DNA of 5,205 nt from Thermoflexus hugenholtzii JAD2 (lineage in GTDB: Bacteria; Chloroflexota; Dehalococcoidia; SHYB01), in contig CAMAVV010000129.1 in the NCBI GenBank assembly GCA_945861815.1, forward strand, positions 1-5,205, in the 5' to 3' direction. Numbering within the stretch: position 1 is the first letter of the stretch; every line of letters starts with the position of its first letter. Below, piece after piece: positions 1 through 5,205 of the stretch. Under the pieces are notes generated by a model. It had not been told where the DNA came from. It was given only the letters and a program-made list of their open reading frames with translations, and searched no databases. The translations under genes and the position numbers were made by a program.

Positions 1-48
1 CCTCACGAAAGGAGCCTAACGACTGTCGGATTTCTACGGAGAATATAA

Positions 49-64
49 CGGAGGCTGTCCTCCG
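49..64. repeat. Perfect 6-bp hairpin upstream of rplS
   Basis: CGGAGG (49-54) pairs exactly with CCTCCG (59-64) around a 4-nt loop, CTGT. No T tract follows, so it is not a typical intrinsic terminator, although it could mark the end of an upstream transcript. It overlaps the weak -35 box (55-60) proposed for the rplS promoter, so it could instead be a small operator-like dyad. A 6-bp GC-rich stem can arise by chance in DNA of this composition. Confidence 0.35.
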
Positions 65-84
65 CCGCGCAGGTGTGGTATTCT
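55..84 (+). promoter_or_regulatory. Candidate sigma-70-type promoter of rplS, extended -10
   Basis: TGGTATTCT (76-84) fits an extended -10 element: TGn followed by TATTCT, with 4 of 6 bases matching TATAAT. At an 18-nt spacing lies a weak -35, CTGTCC (55-60), with 3 of 6 matches to TTGACA. Transcription would start near base 91 and leave a leader of about 46 nt. An alternative -10, TATAAC (44-49), lies farther upstream but has no good -35. Both are read by eye. Confidence 0.4.
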
Positions 85-92
85 ATCCAGGT

Positions 93-110
93 GCCCGCCT
101 CATGGCGGAC
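93..110 (+). repeat. Leader hairpin just upstream of rplS
   Basis: CCGCC (95-99) pairs with GGCGG (104-108) around the loop TCAT. One more G-C pair (93/110) can form beyond a C-A mismatch. If transcription starts near 91, this stem would be the 5' end of the rplS mRNA. It is followed by the T-rich stretch ACTTCATTTT (109-118), but the T run is interrupted, so termination is unlikely. Ribosomal protein leaders are often structured for autoregulation; whether this one is cannot be judged from a single sequence. Confidence 0.3.
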
Positions 111-136
111 TTCATTTTCCCTGAAGGCAAACTGCT

Positions 137-562
137 ATGGATGCGCGCAAACTTTTTGAAGTGAAATCGAAGATCAAGGTCCCCGACATCAAGCCCGGCG
201 ACACGGTCAACGTGAAGTCTCAGGTCAAGGAAGGCGACCGCGTTCGCTCTCAGTCCTTCCAAGGCGTCGTCGTCCGCGAAGGCGGCTCCGGCCCCTCCAA
301 ATCCTTCACCGTCCGGCGGATTGCCCACGGCGTCGGCGTCGAGCGCACCTATCTCGCGAACTCCCCCCTCCTTGAAGCAGTCGAGCTCCTTCGCAAAGGT
401 TCTGTCCGCCGCGCCAAGCTCGGCTATCTGCGCGGCCTCTCTGCGCGCGATGCCCGCATCAAAGAAAAGGGTCGTCTCAGCGCTGAAGAGCTGGCCGCAG
501 CGAATGCGCCCTTGCCGTCCGCTGAAAAGCCCGCCGCCGAACCGGCGGAAGCCAAGAGCTGA
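137..562 (+). CDS. rplS: 50S ribosomal protein L19
   Basis: This 141-residue protein is a structural component of the large ribosomal subunit. In known ribosomes L19 sits near the 30S interface and contributes to an intersubunit bridge. The conserved core is clear: FQGVVVREGG (41-50), FTVRRIAHGVGVER (57-70), then the C-terminal family signature LRKGSVRRAKLGYLR (85-99). In the signature a Gly stands where Tyr is usual. The ATG start is supported by GAAGG at 123-127, 9 nt upstream. Typical L19 proteins have about 115 residues; the excess here is an Ala/Pro/Glu/Lys-rich tail from about residue 112 onward, low in complexity and probably disordered. trmD often precedes rplS in bacteria, but too little upstream sequence is present to see it. 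priA follows after 41 nt in the same orientation with no terminator between, so cotranscription is likely. Confidence 0.97.
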   Translation: MDARKLFEVKSKIKVPDIKPGDTVNVKSQVKEGDRVRSQSFQGVVVREGGSGPSKSFTVRRIAHGVGVERTYLANSPLLEAVELLRKGSVRRAKLGYLRGLSARDARIKEKGRLSAEELAAANAPLPSAEKPAAEPAEAKS

Positions 563-592
563 CCTCTCCGCATTCGTTTAGCACGCCTGCGT

Positions 593-597
593 AGGAG
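593..597 (+). promoter_or_regulatory. Ribosome binding site of priA
   Basis: AGGAG lies 6 nt before the ATG at 604, an ideal Shine-Dalgarno arrangement. It supports this start over other in-frame codons. The rest of the rplS-priA gap (563-592) shows no hairpin with a T tract and no convincing -10/-35 pair. Confidence 0.75.
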
Positions 598-603
598 TGA
601 GCT

Positions 604-3066
604 ATGACCTACGCGGAAGTCGCAGTCGATGCCCCTGCCGGGCAGGGCGACACATTTACGTATGCGATCCCCGCCGGGATGCGCCTTCGCCCTGGCCATC
701 TCGTCGAAGTCCCCTTTGGTCCGCGTCAAGCGCCTGGCTTCGTCTTCGCCATCTCCGAGACTACCGATTTCCCAGGTGAGCTTCGGGAAATCACCCGCAT
801 CATAGATGCACGTCCCTGGCTCTCCGATATTCAAATCGCCTTGGCCAAATGGCTCGCGAACTACTACCGCGCCCCCGCCTATGCCGCAGCTGCACTGGTC
901 GTTCCCCCCGACCTCCGGCAACGCGTGGTCACCCTCTATAAAGCGGTGAATCAGCCGTCCCTTGAGCAGATACACGGCGTGAAAGAGAACGCGGTCCGGC
1001 TGCTCTCCCACCTCGCCGAATCCGGGCCAACCAACCAAACTGCAATCGAGAGGCACTTCGGCAAAAAGGCCTCTGCCTTGGCCCTTCGCGCCCTTGTCTC
1101 CCGCCATCTCGTCGAACGCTCCTGGCTCTTCACCACCCCAAAGGTTGGGCCGAAGCTTGCCCCCATGGCCTTCCTCGCGGTCCCTCTCGCCGATGCCTTC
1201 GCCGAGGCGGCTCGGCTCGACAGCACCGGCAAGGCGATAGACAAAAAACAGGCCGAACTCCTCCTTGATATCGCCCTCTCCGGTGAAGATGGCCTCTTTC
1301 AAGCCAGCCTTCGGGAAAGGCACACGTCCATCGAGCGCGCACTCAAGGCCTTGGAGGAGCGCAAGCTTATCCAAACAGAGCGCGTTCGCGTCATGCGCAA
1401 TCCTCTTGCAGGTGTGACCTCGGCAAAGTCCGCACCGCTCACGCTTACCGCCGAACAAACCTCCGCCTGGCAGACGATCCAGGAAACCATTGCCGGCAAA
1501 GCCTCGTCACGCAAGCCGCTCCTCCTCTTTGGCGTGACGGGCAGCGGCAAGACGGAACTCTACATACGCGCGTTGGGAAAGGTCGTTGCGCAAGGAAAGC
1601 GCGGCATCGTCTTAGTGCCGGAGATTGCCCTCACGCCGCAGACCGTCGAGCGCTTCGCGGAGCGCTTTCCTGGCCGCGTCGCCGTTCTCCATAGCAAGCT
1701 CACCCCAGGTGAGCGATTCGACGAATGGTGGCGCATCCACGAAGGCCAGGCCGATGTCGTCATTGGCTCCCGGAGCGCCATCTTCGCGCCACAGCCTGAC
1801 CTCGGCCTCATCGTCCTCGATGAAGAGCACGAATGGACCTACAAACAGGAAGAGCTTCAGCCCCTCTACCACGCTCGCGATGTGGCCCTCAAACTCGCTG
1901 AACTTGCTGGCGCGACCCTCATCCTTGGCAGTGCAACACCTTCCATAGAGAGCTACCACCGCGCTCTCGCCGGCGAATATCGCCTCCTTGAGCTGAAGGA
2001 GCGCATAGGGGCGCAAGGCCGCGATGGACAACCCGGCTCCCTCGCCCAAGTCAGCATCGTCGATATGCGCGAAGAGCTGAAGAGCGGCAACACCAGTATC
2101 TTCAGCGAGGCACTGCGTGCAGAGATGCAGCGTGCCCTGGATGGTCGCGAGCAGGTCATCCTCTTCCTCAATCGCCGTGGCGCGGCGACCTTTGTCCAGT
2201 GCCGCGATTGCGGCTACGTGGCCCGCTGCCGCCGATGCGATACGCCCCTCACCTACCACTCGGATGCCGCCAACCTCGAATGTCATCGCTGCGGCTACCA
2301 CATCGGCGCGCCTAGCGTCTGTCCCGATTGTGGTGGAAGGCGCATCCGCTACATGGGCCTCGGCACACAGCGCCTGGAAGAGGAGACAGCCAAAGCCTTC
2401 CCGTCAGCGCGCCTCTTGCGATGGGATCGCGATGTGACACAGCATCGCGGCGCGCACGAAGAGATCCTGCGCCGCTTCGTCTCCCATGACGCCGACGTCT
2501 TGATCGGCACGCAGATGCTGGCGAAAGGCTTGCATATCCCTCGCGTCACCCTCGTCGGCGTCGTCAACGCCGATATCGGCCTCCATTCCCCGGACTTTCG
2601 CGCCTCCGAGCGCATCTTCCAAGTCCTTACCCAGGTCGCGGGGCGCTCAGGCAGAGGCGAACGGCCGGGCCGCGTCATCCTGCAGACCTATGCTCCCGAT
2701 AACTACGCCATCCTTGCCGCAGCAAGCCAGAACTACCACGCCTTCTACGAGAACGAGATACGCAGACGCATGGAGGTGGGCCTGCCACCCTTCTCGCGCA
2801 TCGCGCGCCTCCTCTACCAGCACGCCAACCCGCGCGCGGCGCAAGATGAAGCCGAGGCCTTTGCCAAGCACCTCACGCTCACTGCCAACACCCTTGGCCT
2901 TCCCAATGCAAAAGTGGTTGGGCCTGCCCCAGCGCCCTATGAACGCCTGCGCGGGCGCTACCGCTGGCACATCCTCCTCCAAGCCCCCAACCCGCGCGAG
3001 ATTCTCGATCGCGTGAAGATTCCAAAGGATTGGCTTGTTGACATCGACCCCCAGCACCTTATGTGA
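604..3066 (+). CDS. priA: Primosomal protein N', replication restart helicase PriA
   Basis: PriA is a cytosolic superfamily 2, 3'-to-5' DNA helicase that recognises stalled forks and D-loops and starts reloading of the replicative helicase. Domains in order: N-terminal 3'-DNA-binding region (about 1-110), winged-helix region (about 110-270), helicase lobe 1, lobe 2 carrying a zinc module, and a C-terminal domain ending in VDIDPQHLM. Visible motifs are Walker A GVTGSGKT (310-317, Lys316), DEEH (406-409), GSATPS (442-447), GTQMLAKG (635-642) and QVAGRSGRG (677-685). Eight cysteines in four CxxC pairs (533/536, 542/545, 560/563, 573/576) form the two expected zinc sites. All key residues are present, so it should be active. 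At 820 residues it is longer than E. coli PriA (732), mainly before the Walker A motif. The family pairs often with def, as here. Confidence 0.97.
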   Translation: MTYAEVAVDAPAGQGDTFTYAIPAGMRLRPGHLVEVPFGPRQAPGFVFAISETTDFPGELREITRIIDARPWLSDIQIALAKWLANYYRAPAYAAAALVVPPDLRQRVVTLYKAVNQPSLEQIHGVKENAVRLLSHLAESGPTNQTAIERHFGKKASALALRALVSRHLVERSWLFTTPKVGPKLAPMAFLAVPLADAFAEAARLDSTGKAIDKKQAELLLDIALSGEDGLFQASLRERHTSIERALKALEERKLIQTERVRVMRNPLAGVTSAKSAPLTLTAEQTSAWQTIQETIAGKASSRKPLLLFGVTGSGKTELYIRALGKVVAQGKRGIVLVPEIALTPQTVERFAERFPGRVAVLHSKLTPGERFDEWWRIHEGQADVVIGSRSAIFAPQPDLGLIVLDEEHEWTYKQEELQPLYHARDVALKLAELAGATLILGSATPSIESYHRALAGEYRLLELKERIGAQGRDGQPGSLAQVSIVDMREELKSGNTSIFSEALRAEMQRALDGREQVILFLNRRGAATFVQCRDCGYVARCRRCDTPLTYHSDAANLECHRCGYHIGAPSVCPDCGGRRIRYMGLGTQRLEEETAKAFPSARLLRWDRDVTQHRGAHEEILRRFVSHDADVLIGTQMLAKGLHIPRVTLVGVVNADIGLHSPDFRASERIFQVLTQVAGRSGRGERPGRVILQTYAPDNYAILAAASQNYHAFYENEIRRRMEVGLPPFSRIARLLYQHANPRAAQDEAEAFAKHLTLTANTLGLPNAKVVGPAPAPYERLRGRYRWHILLQAPNPREILDRVKIPKDWLVDIDPQHLM

Positions 3067-3076
3067 GGCCGTCTCT

Positions 3077-3104
3077 GGATTTTTCTTTGCAAGGACAAAA
3101 ATCC
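3077..3104. repeat. Perfect 8-bp inverted repeat over the def -35 box
   Basis: GGATTTTT (3077-3084) is the exact reverse complement of AAAAATCC (3097-3104), with 12 nt between the arms. The -35 hexamer of the def promoter (3087-3092) lies in the loop at the centre of the dyad. The stem is AT-rich and no T tract follows, so it is a poor intrinsic terminator for priA. The position suggests an operator or a structural element; no regulator is known from this sequence. Confidence 0.45.
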
Positions 3105-3115
3105 TCTCGTATAAT
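3087..3115 (+). promoter_or_regulatory. Strong sigma-70-type promoter of def
   Basis: The -35 TTGCAA (3087-3092, 4 of 6 matches) and a consensus -10 TATAAT (3110-3115) are separated by exactly 17 nt. The predicted transcription start near 3122 gives a leader of about 18 nt before the GTG at 3140. The promoter lies wholly in the 73-nt priA-def gap. def and the cca-like gene can therefore be transcribed independently of rplS-priA, though readthrough from priA is also possible. Confidence 0.75.
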
Positions 3116-3127
3116 CAGGCTGAAAGT

Positions 3128-3132
3128 AGAGG
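3128..3132 (+). promoter_or_regulatory. Ribosome binding site that decides the def start
   Basis: AGAGG lies 7 nt before the GTG at 3140. The only upstream in-frame ATG (3035) lies inside priA and upstream of the def promoter, so an mRNA made from that promoter could not use it. This supports GTG 3140 as the real start. Confidence 0.7.
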
Positions 3133-3139
3133 TTCCCGA

Positions 3140-3652
3140 GTGGCCGTCCACCCAGTCCGTCAAGCTCCCGACCCTGTGCTCAGCACAAAGACGAAGCGCG
3201 TCACCAAGATCGACGCCAAGATCAAGAACCTGATCGAGGACATGTTCGATACGATGGACGCCGAGCATGGCGTTGGCCTTGCGGCAAACCAGATCGGTGT
3301 ACCCCTGCGCATCGCCGTTATTGCCATCCCCGCCACCGAGGAAGATCCCGAAGAGCGCTATGTCCTCATCAACCCCGAGTTCGTCAAAAAGGGCGGCGAG
3401 CGCATCATCGGCGAAGGCTGCCTCAGCGTCGCCGGCTATCGCGGCATGATTAAGCGCTCGGAGTGGGTTAAGGTCAAGGCCCTGAACGCCGAAGGCAAAG
3501 CCATTCGCCTCAAGGCTGAAGGCCTCCTTGCACAGGCCTTGGAGCACGAAATCGACCACCTTGATGGCCTCCTCTATGTTGACCGCCTCAAGGAACAGGG
3601 CGCTCTCGAAACTCTCCAAAAGATAGAGGCCCCGGAACCGGTCGAGGCCTAA
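3140..3652 (+). CDS. def: Peptide deformylase
   Basis: This metalloenzyme removes the formyl group from the N-terminal methionine of nascent proteins at the ribosome. From the GTG start it has 170 residues, the normal family length, and begins VAVHPVRQAPDPVL, matching the usual N-terminus. All three family motifs are present: GVGLAANQ (44-51, Gln51), EGCLS (92-96, Cys94) and HEIDH (136-140). Cys94, His136 and His140 would bind the metal and Glu137 is the catalytic residue. The frame stays open upstream to an ATG at 3035, but that version would overlap priA by 32 nt and add 35 unrelated residues across the promoter, so I reject it. The C-terminus (LQKIEAPEPVEA) is a short acidic tail. fmt, the usual partner that adds the formyl group, is not adjacent; a tRNA nucleotidyltransferase gene follows after 10 nt. 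Confidence 0.96.
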   Translation: MAVHPVRQAPDPVLSTKTKRVTKIDAKIKNLIEDMFDTMDAEHGVGLAANQIGVPLRIAVIAIPATEEDPEERYVLINPEFVKKGGERIIGEGCLSVAGYRGMIKRSEWVKVKALNAEGKAIRLKAEGLLAQALEHEIDHLDGLLYVDRLKEQGALETLQKIEAPEPVEA

Positions 3653-3659
3653 CCGCCTC
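3644..3659 (+). repeat. Small hairpin spanning the def stop codon
   Basis: GAGGC (3644-3648) pairs with GCCTC (3655-3659) around a 6-nt loop that contains most of the def TAA. The 5' arm is the only Shine-Dalgarno-like purine run near the next start, and it lies about 15 nt away, farther than usual. A ribosome finishing def would open the stem, which fits translational coupling of the downstream gene. A 5-bp stem is short and could be chance. Confidence 0.3.
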
Positions 3660-3662
3660 CCC

Positions 3663-5156
3663 ATGCCCAATAGACAGACTGTCGGAGCAATCGCGATTCG
3701 CATTCCTGCCGAAACTCTTGAACTCCTCACCCGCCTTCGCGCCATCCTCGCCGCCCACGGCGCCGAGGGCTTCCTTGTTGGCGGCGCCGTCCGCGATCTC
3801 GTCATCCCGCGCGCCACAGCGGATATCGACGTGGCAGCGACAGGCAATGCGCGACAATTAGCCGAGGCCATCGCCAAAGCGCTGCAAGGACACTTCGTCC
3901 CCCTTGATGAAGAGCGCCATGTCTACAGAGTCGTCCTCTCGGCCGGCACGAACTACATCGACCTTAGCGCTCTGCAAGGGACCCTTCGCCAGGACCTCCT
4001 TCGGCGAGACTTCACCATCAACGCCCTTGCACTTCCCCTGGAGCGCATCGAAGCTCCAGACCCCGCCTCTCGCATCGTCGATCCCACAGGCGGCCTGCAA
4101 GACATCGCGGCGCGCCGTATCCGCCTCGTTTCAGAGCAGGCGCTGAGCGATGACCCCATCAGACTCTTGCGCGCCGTTCGCCAGGCAGCAGAACTCGACT
4201 TTGTGATTGACCCTGGAGCCGAGGCAACTATGAGGCGGGAGGCCCACCGCATCGCAGGCGTCTCACCAGAACGTGTGCGCGATGAGTTCTGCCGTATCCT
4301 AGGCCACATCGGCGCTGCCGCCCGCCTTCAACAATTGGACGACTATCGCCTTCTCACCGCCGTCATCCCGGAGCTGGAGGCATCCCGAGATTGCGGCCAG
4401 CCCAAAGAGCACTACTGGGACGTCCTCCAGCACTCCATGCAGATCGTCGGCTATGTGGAGCACGTGGCCCGCCTCGCGCCCCCCGGCGATTCGCCCGTCG
4501 CCGATATCCCCTGGAACGAGACCTTCATCTCCTACTTCACCGAAAAAGTCAGTAGCGGCAGGAGCCGGCTTCTTCTGCTCAAGCTCTCTGCCCTCCTCCA
4601 TGATGTTTCCAAGCCGGCCACAAAAACCATAGAACCAAATGGCCGCATACGTTTCTTCGGGCATCCTCAAACAGGGGCTGATGTCACTCGAAACATTATG
4701 GAAAGACTGCGCTTTAGCAACCGTGAGACGCGCATCGTCGTATCTACTGTATTGGAGCACCTGCGGCCCGGCCTTATCAGCCGCGAGCCTCAAGGTCCCA
4801 CCAAGCGCGCCGTCTACAGGTTCTATCGGGATGCCGGTGAGGCGGCAGTCGATACCCTCTTCCTCAGCTACGCCGATTACCTGGCCGCAAGGGGCCCTCT
4901 CCTGGAGGAACAGGATTGGAAGCAGTATTCCGGACGGATTTCTGGTATTCTTGAGGCTTGGCGGCAGGCTTCGCCGGAAGCAAAGCCGCCAAAACTTATT
5001 GATGGACACGACCTTATAGAAGAGCTTGCGCTAGATCCTGGCCCCAACGTAGGCGCCCTCCTCGAAGCTATCTACGAGGCAGAGGCTGCCGGTGAAGTCA
5101 CCACCTACGACCAGGCCATCGCCCTCGCCAAGCGGTTGAGGGAGCAAGCACGATGA
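3663..5156 (+). CDS. cca: Class II tRNA nucleotidyltransferase with HD domain (CCA- or CC-adding)
   Basis: The family adds the 3'-terminal C, C and A to tRNAs without a nucleic acid template. The N-terminal polymerase head shows FLVGGAVRD (37-45), the metal-binding pair Asp54/Asp56 in ADIDVAATG, RRDFTINA (114-121) and the nucleotide-selecting DDPIRLLRAVR (163-173). An HD hydrolase-type domain follows, with His250, His257, LLHDVSKP (311-318, His313-Asp314), GH at 333-334 and His366. The end matches the family tail (DGHDLIEELALDPGP, 447-461). Length is 497 residues. Only about 13 residues separate YID (98-100) from RRDF, where CCA-adding relatives have roughly 30, so the flexible loop seems absent and CC-adding activity is possible. 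A poly(A) polymerase role is less likely. The ATG has no Shine-Dalgarno sequence and starts 10 nt after def, suggesting coupled translation. The gene symbol describes the family, not proven specificity. Confidence 0.9.
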   Translation: MPNRQTVGAIAIRIPAETLELLTRLRAILAAHGAEGFLVGGAVRDLVIPRATADIDVAATGNARQLAEAIAKALQGHFVPLDEERHVYRVVLSAGTNYIDLSALQGTLRQDLLRRDFTINALALPLERIEAPDPASRIVDPTGGLQDIAARRIRLVSEQALSDDPIRLLRAVRQAAELDFVIDPGAEATMRREAHRIAGVSPERVRDEFCRILGHIGAAARLQQLDDYRLLTAVIPELEASRDCGQPKEHYWDVLQHSMQIVGYVEHVARLAPPGDSPVADIPWNETFISYFTEKVSSGRSRLLLLKLSALLHDVSKPATKTIEPNGRIRFFGHPQTGADVTRNIMERLRFSNRETRIVVSTVLEHLRPGLISREPQGPTKRAVYRFYRDAGEAAVDTLFLSYADYLAARGPLLEEQDWKQYSGRISGILEAWRQASPEAKPPKLIDGHDLIEELALDPGPNVGALLEAIYEAEAAGEVTTYDQAIALAKRLREQAR

Positions 5157-5172
5157 TGCGAAACAATCACAC

Positions 5173-5178
5173 GATAAT
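5173..5178 (+). promoter_or_regulatory. Possible -10 element before the right-edge gene
   Basis: GATAAT matches the -10 consensus at 5 of 6 bases, but no -35 is visible at a normal distance. Its end lies 6 nt before the ATG at 5185, the layout seen for leaderless genes in some phyla. With no -35 and so short a view, this is weak. Confidence 0.2.
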
Positions 5179-5190
5179 GCGGAGATGCCT

Positions 5191-5205
5191 GTGCGCTTGA
5201 ACAAG
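5191..5205 (+). CDS. Start of a further gene, cut by the window edge; possibly an S4-domain pseudouridine synthase
   Basis: Only five codons are visible from a GTG start: VRLNK, read as MRLNK. GGAG (5181-5184) lies 6 nt upstream, a good Shine-Dalgarno spacing. An in-frame ATG at 5185 would add two residues (MPVRLNK), but it directly abuts that GGAG. MRLNK followed by a short helix is a common beginning of RluB/RsuA-type pseudouridine synthases, whose S4 RNA-binding domain comes first. Another RNA-related gene would suit this neighbourhood. Five residues cannot establish a family, so the functional suggestion is a guess; that a gene starts here is more likely. Confidence 0.35.

Noticed and set aside
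3..164. Open reading frame from the left edge that runs into rplS
   Set aside because: It crosses the candidate promoter and both hairpins, overlaps rplS out of frame and shows no known protein features. A trmD tail could in principle end at 17-19 or 46-48, but the few residues visible cannot support it.
424..1458. 344-residue open frame on the - strand across rplS and priA
   Set aside because: It is antisense to two well-recognised genes, has no family motif I know, and long antisense frames are expected in GC-rich coding DNA with strong third-position bias.
1612..2301. 229-residue open frame on the - strand inside priA
   Set aside because: It mirrors the PriA helicase core, shows no recognisable domain and is explained by codon bias.
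2200..2334. Cysteine-rich stretch as a possible separate zinc-finger protein or inserted domain
   Set aside because: The four CxxC pairs are the normal zinc-binding region of PriA helicase lobe 2.
3035..3139. Upstream extension of def to the ATG at 3035
   Set aside because: It overlaps the end of priA, adds residues unlike any deformylase N-terminus and runs through the TTGCAA-17-TATAAT promoter. GTG 3140 has a good Shine-Dalgarno sequence and gives the normal family length.
3059..3877. 272-residue open frame on the - strand opposite def
   Set aside because: It lies opposite def and the start of the cca-like gene, both of which have all their catalytic motifs; no independent support exists.
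4299..5009. 236-residue open frame on the - strand opposite the cca-like gene
   Set aside because: It is antisense to the HD domain coding region and has no recognisable motif.
5153..5200. 15-codon ORF beginning ATGATG and overlapping the cca-like stop codon
   Set aside because: It is very short, has no known match and overlaps out of frame with the better start signals at 5185/5191.

Overview
The window holds a compact run of bacterial housekeeping genes, all on the + strand: rplS (ribosomal protein L19, 137-562), priA (replication-restart helicase, 604-3066), def (peptide deformylase, 3140-3652) and a class II tRNA nucleotidyltransferase with an HD domain (cca-like, 3663-5156). The first codons of a further gene follow at the right edge. 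I see no mobile element, CRISPR array, RNA gene, defence cassette or sign of horizontal transfer. The bases are GC-rich, and all four genes share a strong C preference at third codon positions (ctc, gcc, atc), so they look native. Several PriA motif variants (DEEHEWTYKQ, AKGLHIP, DFRASER) and the deformylase style recall Chloroflexota, possibly a Dehalococcoidia-type lineage. That placement rests on recollection of family sequences and is tentative.

Layout. Bases 1-136 are a short intergenic region. It holds two small GC-rich hairpins and a candidate extended -10 promoter for rplS. The 41-nt gap between rplS and priA has a clear Shine-Dalgarno sequence but no convincing promoter or terminator, so these two genes are probably cotranscribed. 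The 73-nt gap between priA and def holds the best promoter in the window: TTGCAA, 17 nt, TATAAT. A perfect 8-bp inverted repeat is centred on its -35 box. This promoter also fixes the def start at a GTG (3140) rather than the upstream ATG at 3035. def and the cca-like gene are 10 nt apart. The second gene has no Shine-Dalgarno sequence and a small hairpin spans the def stop codon, which suggests translational coupling.

Function. L19 (50S subunit), deformylase (N-formyl removal from nascent chains) and the tRNA 3'-end enzyme all serve translation. PriA restarts stalled replication forks. priA next to def is a common bacterial pairing, but the usual next gene, fmt, is not here; the tRNA nucleotidyltransferase takes its place.

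The most interesting observation is that this nucleotidyltransferase appears to lack the flexible loop between its catalytic DxD and the RRDFTINA motif. That is the published hallmark of CC-adding rather than full CCA-adding enzymes. I found no exotic system; the other points are regulatory or architectural details.
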